Both the position numbers and the translations under genes were made by a program. Source: Campylobacterota bacterium (GTDB taxonomy: Bacteria > Campylobacterota > Campylobacteria > Campylobacterales > QNZT01). Taken from it: a stretch of DNA of 37,488 nucleotides. The notes under the pieces were generated by a model. The model was not told where the DNA came from. It did not search any database and saw only the letters and a program-made list of their open reading frames with translations. Location: contig JAHZKW010000140.1 of the NCBI GenBank assembly GCA_022600175.1, positions 1-37,488 on the forward strand, given 5' to 3'. Below are positions 18,832 through 26,946 of the stretch, piece by piece. Within the stretch, counting starts at the first letter, position 1; the number at the start of each line of letters is the position of its first letter.

Positions 18832-20262
18832 ATGGGTAAAAAGAAGCAAAAAAAACTACCAAAACTAGGTTTTCTCTATCTTGACTATGTATTGAGATTT
18901 TTTGATAAGTCAAACTTCAAAGGTTGGCCAGATAAAATTGAAGTGGTAACTTACCACTGGAAAAATGACAAAGCACGTTTTATCAAAGAGGTCAAACGTA
19001 AAAAAATTGACATCTTGATCGGAAATATCCCGGCTACAGCCTATGAAACTTTTAGAGAGATCGCACGAGAACTGCCAAATATCCAATTTGTACCTTCACT
19101 AGATACACAGTTTTCAAATAAATCTAAAGAGAATGTTACCCGTTTTTGTTGGAAGTATAATATTCCTGTACCTCAAACCTATATCTTTTATGATAGAGAA
19201 AAAGGGGATGCGTTTATCCAAAATACAGAGTTTCCAAAAATTGTTAAAAAAAGTTATGGGCCCTCAAACTATGGAGGATACTTTGTCCATAAAGTATCCT
19301 CCAAACAAGAGGCAACAAACCTCTTTAAAACTAAAAAATATCATCCGATGTATATGCAGGACTTTGTCCCAATGGCAGCAGATGTGCGCGTCATGTTAAT
19401 TGGACATAAACCTGTCTGTGCATTTTGGAGAAGACCACCTGAGGGTGAATGGCTCACAAACACCAGCCAAGGTGGCTCTATGGATTATATGGATGTCCCT
19501 GTTGAACTTTTAGAGTTAGCAGTCAAAGTAAGTAAAGCAGCCAATGCAGAGTATTGGGCTTGTGATATTGCTGTGGGTGTTGATGGAGAGTATCGTATTT
19601 TAGAATGTGCAACCGCATTTGCAGCATTTCCATATATTAGAGATTGGATTGCACAATACTTGATGTGGAAATTTAGTGATGGAAGATTTAAAAAACCAAA
19701 CATCCCACTCTTTAACTGGGAAGAACTGGGAAAAATTGATAGTTCACTCTTACGTACAATGCGACATATTGCATTTGGTACATTCTCACCAAGTTATGAT
19801 GGTGCCTACTATATGAACAAAAAAATTGCTGTTGATGAACAAAAGAGTATCTTTGACGTCGATAGCCAATTTCCAATGTTAAATACAAGAGAACGAGATG
19901 AAGAAGAGTGGCCAAGTGAAAAATGGAATTATCAAGATAAATATGCACTCAAAAATCTCAAGAGTATGGAAGTAGAAAATAACCAAGCACTACAAGATGG
20001 TGATGAATCTGCACTCAATGCAGAGGAGATCAGTGATGAAGAGATGTTTTCATTTCTCTCAACCTCTACTAAAGGATTTGGTAAGAAAAAAGCAGCAAAA
20101 GCACTTGAGACATATGGTAAAGAGAAACTTGTACATATGCTGGAAAATGAACCTGATCAACTCTTAGACGTTAAGGGGATTAAAGAAAAAACTATGCAAA
20201 AAATGGTAGATGCATGGGGAACTTTCAAACAAATTTTAAAAGGCATTCCACCAAGTCAATAG
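18832..20262 (+). CDS. ATP-grasp ligase with C-terminal tandem HhH-like module
   Basis: PKIVKKSYGPSNYGGYFV, MQDFVPMAADVRVMLIGHKPVCAFWRR, CDIAVGVDGEYRILECATAFAAF; C-terminus KGFGKKKAAKALETYGKEKLVHMLENEPDQLLDVKGIKEKTMQKMVDAW resembles RecD2/UvrC HhH repeats. Confidence 0.82.
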   Translation: MGKKKQKKLPKLGFLYLDYVLRFFDKSNFKGWPDKIEVVTYHWKNDKARFIKEVKRKKIDILIGNIPATAYETFREIARELPNIQFVPSLDTQFSNKSKENVTRFCWKYNIPVPQTYIFYDREKGDAFIQNTEFPKIVKKSYGPSNYGGYFVHKVSSKQEATNLFKTKKYHPMYMQDFVPMAADVRVMLIGHKPVCAFWRRPPEGEWLTNTSQGGSMDYMDVPVELLELAVKVSKAANAEYWACDIAVGVDGEYRILECATAFAAFPYIRDWIAQYLMWKFSDGRFKKPNIPLFNWEELGKIDSSLLRTMRHIAFGTFSPSYDGAYYMNKKIAVDEQKSIFDVDSQFPMLNTRERDEEEWPSEKWNYQDKYALKNLKSMEVENNQALQDGDESALNAEEISDEEMFSFLSTSTKGFGKKKAAKALETYGKEKLVHMLENEPDQLLDVKGIKEKTMQKMVDAWGTFKQILKGIPPSQ

Positions 20263-20263
20263 T

Positions 20264-20291
20264 ACACTAAGAGGCTTTTGTCTCTTGGTGT
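20264..20291. terminator. Hairpin ACACTAAGAG-N8-CTCTTGGTGT after ATP-grasp pair
   Basis: 10-bp stem with one G-T position; no immediate T-run. Confidence 0.4.
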
Positions 20292-20341
20292 TACATACAA
20301 ACTACACGTTTTAGATGTAAAATGGTAGTAAAGGATTTATC

Positions 20342-20524
20342 ATGTGTATGCAACATCAAAGACCACCAAAACCTCAGAAAAAAAGTTTTAGAACAAAAGA
20401 TAGCAAAGCGCATATCCCTTACGACAGTTGTGTAATGGAGCATGGAGACCCTGACTTTCAAGACTTAAGAGTAAGAAAAGTTACTAAAAAGAAACTTAAT
20501 TTTTTTGAAAAGTTATTTTCCTAA
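20342..20524 (+). CDS. Hypothetical 60-aa basic protein
   Basis: SD AAAGGA upstream of ATG; MCMQHQRPPKPQKKSFRTKDSKAHIPYDSCVMEHGDPDFQDLRVRKVTKKKLNFFEKLFS; conserved-looking context but family not recognised. Confidence 0.5.
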   Translation: MCMQHQRPPKPQKKSFRTKDSKAHIPYDSCVMEHGDPDFQDLRVRKVTKKKLNFFEKLFS

Positions 20525-20529
20525 ATTTA

Positions 20530-20538
20530 TGCTATAAT
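20530..20538 (+). promoter_or_regulatory. Extended -10 element TGCTATAAT for M14 gene
   Basis: TGC-TATAAT 30 bp upstream of the ATG at 20569. Confidence 0.5.
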
Positions 20539-20568
20539 CCCCCTTCAAAAAAAGAGCTTTGGAGTATT

Positions 20569-23142
20569 ATGAAGCAACAATATAAATCATATCAAGAGAC
20601 CGTTGATTTTCTCAAAGAGTGTGTCAGAAACTATCCAAATATCATTACATTACAAAATATTGGTACTACTTGGGAAGAGCGAGAAATTGTACTTGCCACC
20701 ATTACAATCAATGTGGAACAAGCAGATCTCAAACCTGCACTTCTTTATACTGGTACAGTGCATGCACGCGAATGGATCGGTAATGAACTAGGTGTCGAAT
20801 TTATTGATCATCTTTTAAAAAACCATCAAAGTGATCCTCGTATCACTTCGGCATTGACTAAAAATACCTTATACATCGTCCCTTGTCTAAACCCTGATGG
20901 ATTTGAGTACTCCCGTACCCACTTCTCTTTTTGGCGTAAAAATAGACGAAACAACAAAAATGGTACCTATGGTGTTGATCTCAACAGAAATTTTAGTGTC
21001 GGTTATGTGAAAACTACAGATACAAGCTCTAACGTCTACAGCGGACCTGAGCCATTTTCAGAGCCTGAAACAAGAGCGATCAAAGAGTTTGTTGATACAC
21101 ATGAGAATATCACTGTAGCACTGGACTATCATTCACAAGGCAATGTCTTTTTCCCTGCACATAAGTTTAACCATGAGGCAGAAGTCAATGGTACTGACCT
21201 CAATGTCCTCTGTGCTAACATGAACTATGAGATCAAAAAAGTCAGTGGTCGAAAATATGGAATTCATCGTGGAAAACCACCTACTAAACTTATCAGCGGT
21301 AGTGGACGTGAATACTACTACTCTAAAGGGATCATCTCAGCAGTAGTAGAAGTAGGAACACGTAATATTCCTGACTATATGCAAAATATGAAAGAGAGTA
21401 TCAATGAAAATATTCCTGCTCTCTTACATGCTTTAGGAGAGGCACAAAACTACTCATTTTTAGCCCCAAAACGTGTAGAGAACTTTCATTTGGAAGCTTC
21501 TGATTCTCAAAGTATATCACTTGCATGGGATGGTGTTGAAGGTGGTGAAAACATCTTCTATAAGATTTATAAAAATACCCAAGAAAAGCAAGCCTGTAAT
21601 GAAGCAAACCTCATTGCGACAACCAAAAATAAACACTTTACCGATACCGATCTTAAAAGCGGAAAACTCTACTTCTACTATATTAGAGCTGTAGATATGA
21701 TCAGTAATATCGAATCTCCCTATGCACCAAAGGTACGTGCAAAAACAGCACTTTTAAATGATGAGTTTTCACGTGTTATCTTTCCAACACCTAACAATAT
21801 AGGCTATATTGCAGAAAAAACAATCGAACAAAATAGAGAACATTTTGGAACAAACTCACTATTTGTAGGTGTTAATGAGAATAAAGGGATCAGTTATGCG
21901 GTAATGGAATTTTCACTAGAAAACATCCCTGAAAATGCCATCATACAAGAGGCAAATATCTCACTCTATCCTATGAATCGTGTCAATGCAAAGATAGAAA
22001 AATATGGAGAGTGGTCACTTTCATTTATTGATCAACAGACCATTGGTGAGCTTTATGACTTTTCACAAATTCATAATGCTCAGATCTTAGGAACATTGGG
22101 AGAGAGTATCCCCTCAGAGAAGCTAACACAAGGAATTTGGAGTCATTGGCACTTTAACGCATTTGAGGCTAAACTTTTACAATCACAGATTCACCAAAAA
22201 AGTGTTGTATTTCGGATGCAAGGTCCAACAAAGCTTCCTGTAGGACGTAACTCACAAATGATGATGTTTGATATTGGATATGGTAAATTTGGAGGAGGTA
22301 TACACTATCGCCCTTCATTAAATATCAAATATACAGTTCCATCCACGCAAATAGAGATCAAACCAAATACAACCAGTACGATTTCTACTTCAGAAATTCA
22401 ACATGATACACTCATCTGTGGTTTTGATAAAAATGGTTGTAAAGAGTATGGCTATATGGAGTTTGACTTAAGCTCTCTACCCAATCCTGATGAAACGGTA
22501 GTGACACACGCTTATATCGAAATCTCAAATAAGAAAAAACCAACCACCAAACAAGATATGCGTTACAATATAGAGTTTATCGATGTCGACAATCATACTT
22601 TTGAAGATATCAAAAATCGTGAACGCATAGAGTTTATAGGTTATGAGGTGAGTAAAGACGATTTAATAAAAAACCGTACGCATCACTTTTTGTTTGATAG
22701 CTTTAGTAGACAAGAGCTTGAAGAGAGTCATAAACAACATAAACCCGTCTCCTTCATCGTCAAAGCAACCTCCTCTTCTATTCCTAAAAATCACCAAATT
22801 GAGTGGGATGAAAAAGAGGCAAAACTAATCATCCAATATATCAAACGACGAAAATATGGTGTGCCAACCATCTCTAATCTCCAGATAAATGTTGAAAAGG
22901 GAATGGTTAAACTTGCATGGGAAAATCCAAAAGATGAGGCACATGTCGGATCTTTTGTCGTTAGAAATCGCTTTCATCCACCACAAAACCCTTATGACGG
23001 TGTCAAACTCTACGCAGGTCCTGATAACTACACTTATGATAACTATGGCTCCACTAAAGTGGATAAATACTATGCTGTATTTACCTATGATGATGTACCA
23101 AACTATAGTGAACCAATAGTCATTGAGTACAAGGTCAAATAA
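20569..23142 (+). CDS. M14-family zinc carboxypeptidase with FN3 and DNRLRE-like domains, no obvious signal peptide
   Basis: HAREWIGNE (HxxE), RNNKNGTYGVDLNRNF, DYHSQGNV, AVVEVGT; then FN3-like (VENFHLEASDSQSISLAWDGV), two jelly-roll/DNRLRE-like segments and a final FN3-like segment. Confidence 0.88.
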   Translation: MKQQYKSYQETVDFLKECVRNYPNIITLQNIGTTWEEREIVLATITINVEQADLKPALLYTGTVHAREWIGNELGVEFIDHLLKNHQSDPRITSALTKNTLYIVPCLNPDGFEYSRTHFSFWRKNRRNNKNGTYGVDLNRNFSVGYVKTTDTSSNVYSGPEPFSEPETRAIKEFVDTHENITVALDYHSQGNVFFPAHKFNHEAEVNGTDLNVLCANMNYEIKKVSGRKYGIHRGKPPTKLISGSGREYYYSKGIISAVVEVGTRNIPDYMQNMKESINENIPALLHALGEAQNYSFLAPKRVENFHLEASDSQSISLAWDGVEGGENIFYKIYKNTQEKQACNEANLIATTKNKHFTDTDLKSGKLYFYYIRAVDMISNIESPYAPKVRAKTALLNDEFSRVIFPTPNNIGYIAEKTIEQNREHFGTNSLFVGVNENKGISYAVMEFSLENIPENAIIQEANISLYPMNRVNAKIEKYGEWSLSFIDQQTIGELYDFSQIHNAQILGTLGESIPSEKLTQGIWSHWHFNAFEAKLLQSQIHQKSVVFRMQGPTKLPVGRNSQMMMFDIGYGKFGGGIHYRPSLNIKYTVPSTQIEIKPNTTSTISTSEIQHDTLICGFDKNGCKEYGYMEFDLSSLPNPDETVVTHAYIEISNKKKPTTKQDMRYNIEFIDVDNHTFEDIKNRERIEFIGYEVSKDDLIKNRTHHFLFDSFSRQELEESHKQHKPVSFIVKATSSSIPKNHQIEWDEKEAKLIIQYIKRRKYGVPTISNLQINVEKGMVKLAWENPKDEAHVGSFVVRNRFHPPQNPYDGVKLYAGPDNYTYDNYGSTKVDKYYAVFTYDDVPNYSEPIVIEYKVK

Positions 23143-23144
23143 CC

Positions 23145-23792
23145 ATGCCTAAAAAAGCGACAAAAAAAGAGATAGAGATCATCAAAACAGCTTTTGTTGA
23201 AAAGTACTCCGATGCCGTCACTGAACTTGAGTATAAAAATGATTTTGAACTACTCATCGCTATCATCCTCTCAGCACAATGTACAGATAAACGGGTGAAT
23301 ATCATCACCCCAGCACTTTTTGAAAAGTACCCTACACCTTCTGCACTCGCCCAAGCAGACCTCGAAGAGGTTAAAGCACTCATTAAAACTTGTTCTTTTT
23401 TTAATAACAAAGCCAAAAATATCATCAAAATGGCGATGAGCGTAGAAGAGGAGTATGCAGGGGAGATCCCAGCTGATGCTAAAAAATTGATCAAACTAGC
23501 AGGTGTAGGACAAAAAACTGCCAATGTTTTTATGATTGAACGTCATGGTGCAAACTTAATGGCAGTCGATACACATGTTTTCCGTGTCTCCCATAGACTA
23601 GGACTTAGTGATGCTAAAACTGTGGAAAAGACAGAAGAAGAACTTGTCAAAAAGCTCAAAGATGATCTACATATCTTTCATCAAGCGATGGTACTCTTTG
23701 GTAGATACACATGTAAAGCTGTCAAACCAGAATGTGACCAATGTCTCTTTCCCGAAGTGTGTAAAACAACTAAAAGTTTCAAACCACAATAA
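23145..23792 (+). CDS. nth: Endonuclease III
   Basis: ILSAQCTDKRVN, LAGVGQKTANVF HhH, VDTHVFRVSHRLGL, C-terminal 4Fe-4S Cys cluster CKAVKPECDQCLFPEVC. Confidence 0.97.
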   Translation: MPKKATKKEIEIIKTAFVEKYSDAVTELEYKNDFELLIAIILSAQCTDKRVNIITPALFEKYPTPSALAQADLEEVKALIKTCSFFNNKAKNIIKMAMSVEEEYAGEIPADAKKLIKLAGVGQKTANVFMIERHGANLMAVDTHVFRVSHRLGLSDAKTVEKTEEELVKKLKDDLHIFHQAMVLFGRYTCKAVKPECDQCLFPEVCKTTKSFKPQ

Positions 23793-23892
23793 CAAAAAAC
23801 TTCTACACAACAAATGAGACAATTTTAGTCTTATTTAAGTTTCTGATTGATATCATGATGACTCAAAATTTGATTTTATAGAAGGATATACA

Positions 23893-24132
23893 ATGTTTAC
23901 AGTTACAATGGAAAAAGAGTGTGGCTGCTTTAAAAGAAGCGATTTCACCAATAATATGTCATTTGAAAACAAAGATGATGCAATGATACAAGCACTAAAC
24001 ATGACAAAAGAGATGAACCAAGATTTTTGCCAAAAGCATGAGTTTAGTGTACAAGAGATGGGTGAAAACCTCTTTATTAGTGTAGGTGATCAAGGAAAGT
24101 CCGCCTGTTGCGGTGGTGGGCACTGTGGATAA
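23893..24132 (+). CDS. Small Cys-rich protein with C-terminal CCGGGHCG tail
   Basis: SD AGAAGGA; MFTVTMEKECGCFKRSDF...SACCGGGHCG; putative metal-binding tail. Confidence 0.7.
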   Translation: MFTVTMEKECGCFKRSDFTNNMSFENKDDAMIQALNMTKEMNQDFCQKHEFSVQEMGENLFISVGDQGKSACCGGGHCG

Positions 24133-24502
24133 CAAACAACCTGCACGAAACGTTCTAGGGGAACCTATGGAACCTTGCAGTTTGAAACCACTCACAGGAT
24201 TTTACCGTGATGGTTCATGTAACACAGGAGATGACAATCCTGGTGTGCATGCTGTCTGTATTTATGCAACAGAGAAGTTCTTAACTTACTCTAAAGCAGT
24301 AGGGAATGATCTCTCTACACCTATCCCACAGTATAACTTTGCAGGAGTTAAACCAGGTGAGAGTTGGTGTCTATCGGGTCCTCGTTTTGTAGAGGCCGTG
24401 ATGAATAAACAAGCGCCACAAATCTTCATTCATGCAACACATGAAAAGATGCTTGAGCTTATTGATATTGAAACACTCAAAGCCTGTGCAATTGATCTTT
24501 AG
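24125..24502 (+). CDS. DUF2237-family protein
   Basis: ARNVLGEPMEPCSLKPLTGFYRDGSCNTGDDNPGVHAVCIYATEKFLTYSKAVGNDLSTP...GESWCLSGPRFVEA; likely GTG start overlapping the upstream gene. Confidence 0.75.
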   Translation: MDNKQPARNVLGEPMEPCSLKPLTGFYRDGSCNTGDDNPGVHAVCIYATEKFLTYSKAVGNDLSTPIPQYNFAGVKPGESWCLSGPRFVEAVMNKQAPQIFIHATHEKMLELIDIETLKACAIDL

Positions 24503-24512
24503 AGATCAATTG
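24489..24512. terminator. Hairpin CAATTGATCT-TTAG-AGATCAATTG spanning DUF2237 stop
   Basis: Perfect 10-bp stem with the TAG stop in the loop; T-run (ATTTTTT) follows about 10 nt later. Confidence 0.6.
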
Positions 24513-24553
24513 TATAGGAATATTTTTTGCTTGTTTTCCATTAAAGGATTACG

Positions 24554-25570
24554 ATGGAAACAGGTGCTACTTATCTAAACTATATCGCTGCTGCAAAAAA
24601 TCTTCAACCCTTTGAAGGAAGAACAAACTATCAAACCCCTTATGCAGAGGGTTTTGAAGCAATCTATACAGAAGCTTCTCATCAAGATATCAAACTCTCC
24701 AATGCTAAAGAGTTTCTCAAAAGTCTCTCTAACGATGAAGTACAAACACTTCAAAAATATTCTAATCTAGCAGATGCTATCAATATTGATGCCTTAAGTC
24801 CAGAAGGTGCTTATAATCTTTTAATGCATGATCATGAACAATATGATTTTAATAGTGATGGTGTCGCTGAAGTGGGAATTGCACAAAAGATGCTCCCTAT
24901 TCCAATCAATATGCCAACTGATACACATGATGCCTATATCAATGCTATCAATAACTTAGACGATAAAGATAAGCTCATGGCTTCTGCTTTAACATTTGAT
25001 ACATCCCATCTAAAATCTGTTTTATCTGACAAACCTTATACCCCACCTCTGATTGATTATACATATCTCAAAAATAGAGTAGAGCAAATTTTAAATCCTA
25101 AAGAGGGTGGGTATAGCGCACAAGAGTTTAAAACAAGTGTACGTGATTTTTGGGAAGTATTTGAAAGTCACTATACAGGCTCAAGGGAAATAACACCACA
25201 AGAAGAGACAAGAGATCCTGCCATAGAAAAATTTTTAAAAGATTTAAGGGAAAAAGGTGCTACACAATTTTTGGCAGATTTGAATCAAGAAAAGATAGAT
25301 AAAAAAATTGAAGATTATAAAAACAATCTCATAGCTAAATTGGGAGATTCTCCACAAGCGCTTGCTACAATAGAAAAGCTGGTAGAAGAGTTTAAAAAAC
25401 AACTTTTAGAAGAGATGGCAACTAAACTTGAAAAGAGTGAAAATAACATAGTAGTAACAACCCAAACGATGGTACAAACACTCCTAAACCTAAAAGATAA
25501 TGACACTTCAACAACGGAGACACTACTACAAAAACTCTTGAGAGAAAAAGAGGCTAAAAAATCTTCATAA
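24554..25570 (+). CDS. Hypothetical protein with EF-hand/dockerin-like motif and charged C-terminal coiled coil
   Basis: 338 aa; HDHEQYDFNSDGVAEVGIAQ (DxNxDG); long Lys/Glu-rich helical C-terminus. Confidence 0.7.
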   Translation: METGATYLNYIAAAKNLQPFEGRTNYQTPYAEGFEAIYTEASHQDIKLSNAKEFLKSLSNDEVQTLQKYSNLADAINIDALSPEGAYNLLMHDHEQYDFNSDGVAEVGIAQKMLPIPINMPTDTHDAYINAINNLDDKDKLMASALTFDTSHLKSVLSDKPYTPPLIDYTYLKNRVEQILNPKEGGYSAQEFKTSVRDFWEVFESHYTGSREITPQEETRDPAIEKFLKDLREKGATQFLADLNQEKIDKKIEDYKNNLIAKLGDSPQALATIEKLVEEFKKQLLEEMATKLEKSENNIVVTTQTMVQTLLNLKDNDTSTTETLLQKLLREKEAKKSS

Positions 25571-25593
25571 TTTAAATTGAAACCAAGATACGC

Positions 25594-25620
25594 TTTTGTC
25601 AAAAGCTATAATTGACAAAA
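25594..25620. terminator. Hairpin TTTTGTCAA-N9-TTGACAAAA between convergent genes
   Basis: 9-bp perfect stem covering the 3' end of the porin gene. Confidence 0.5.
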
Positions 25621-26726
25621 AGTCGTGTATTGGTAAATGACGCACGCTCATCTTGATTATCTGTGGTATCACTATAGATAAGATCAACAGAGAGTGCATC
25701 ACTCACCATATAACTTGCCATCAAATCAATCTCTTCAAGATCTTCTCCACCATCACCTTCTGCCGTAAAATAGGAGAGGTTCATACCAAATCCATCTAAC
25801 CCATAAGGTGCACCATCAAGCTCTATACCATGTCGGAATGCTTTACCATTTTCCCCAACTTCCGCCATTGTCATATGCTCACAGTTGATAAAAAATGGGC
25901 CTCCTCCAAAAAAGTTATCAGCCACTTGTCCATCTTTAGAATTTGCTTTATTATATGCTGTATAGAAAATAATACCTTGTTCTTCTAATCCTAAACGTAC
26001 ATTTAGACCATACACACCGACGGTACTGCCTTCATCAAAATCTTGATAGGTATACTGTCCCCCAATACCTAACGTAAATGCTGATAAAGGTCGCTCATAA
26101 TCAGCCTCTATATAACTCATTTTGGCAAAATCTGTAGCGTTATAGTACCATCCATCTAAACGTAAATTTTCATACCCTTCATAACTAACCCCTACTACTT
26201 GGACACCATCATCACCATTTATTTTGGTAAATCTTTCAGGAGTCTCGGCATCAACACCTGCCATCTTCTGTAGATGTGCCAAAACAATAGTCGTATCATC
26301 AAAAGCACTATTTACAACACTCAATGCTTCAAAACTATTTGGCACCATACCGATATCATCTGTATCAGCGTAAGGAGTGTCTAGCTCTTGTCTACCTATC
26401 TTGATCTCTGTACTACCAAAGTGTGCTTTGATATATGCTTCACCCAGAATGGAGTAAGCTTTTTGCTCTGAACTAAAAAATGAAATTCCATCATTATATT
26501 TGTCACTTAATCCATGTGTTGTATAAAATGAAGTACCTACACTTATACCGTTAATCTGAGCAGTCTCCATATGCAGTTTTCCACCGATAGCAAACTCACC
26601 TTCATCTTGATGCTGGTATGCTGCTCTTAGATACCCATCATAAGTTGCATTTTTAAATGCAGTCTCTAACCCTTCAGCCTGCATACTGACACTTAATAGT
26701 GTTGCAACTACTATACTACGCTTCAT
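25599..26726 (-). CDS. Outer membrane porin (epsilonproteobacterial Opr-type)
   Basis: Signal peptide, GYLRAAYQHQDEGEFAIGGKLHMETAQINGISVGTSFYTTHGL, KIGRQELDTPYAD, C-terminal ...RLFVNYSF with terminal Phe. Confidence 0.85.
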   Translation of the reverse strand: MKRSIVVATLLSVSMQAEGLETAFKNATYDGYLRAAYQHQDEGEFAIGGKLHMETAQINGISVGTSFYTTHGLSDKYNDGISFFSSEQKAYSILGEAYIKAHFGSTEIKIGRQELDTPYADTDDIGMVPNSFEALSVVNSAFDDTTIVLAHLQKMAGVDAETPERFTKINGDDGVQVVGVSYEGYENLRLDGWYYNATDFAKMSYIEADYERPLSAFTLGIGGQYTYQDFDEGSTVGVYGLNVRLGLEEQGIIFYTAYNKANSKDGQVADNFFGGGPFFINCEHMTMAEVGENGKAFRHGIELDGAPYGLDGFGMNLSYFTAEGDGGEDLEEIDLMASYMVSDALSVDLIYSDTTDNQDERASFTNTRLFVNYSF

Positions 26727-26946
26727 TTTTCTCTACCTCAATCTTTTCTACTTCTCCACGTCTTAAAGCAACCAATGAATTACCTACTTCTAACTCCAAA
26801 GTATTTCTTGCCAAAGAACAAGCCTTGATCTCAAATGTAGCACCTTTATAGATACCAAATGAGGTCAATCTACTTTTCAGTTCTCGCCCTGCATTTATCT
26901 TAAGGATCGTACCACGATCCCCTTTTCTAAGTTCACTTAAATTCAT
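26716..26946 (-). CDS. feoA: Ferrous iron transport protein A
   Basis: LSELRKGDRGTILKI...LKSRLTSFGIYKGATFEI...VGNSLVALRRGEVEKIEV. Confidence 0.92.
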   Translation of the reverse strand: MNLSELRKGDRGTILKINAGRELKSRLTSFGIYKGATFEIKACSLARNTLELEVGNSLVALRRGEVEKIEVEKNEA

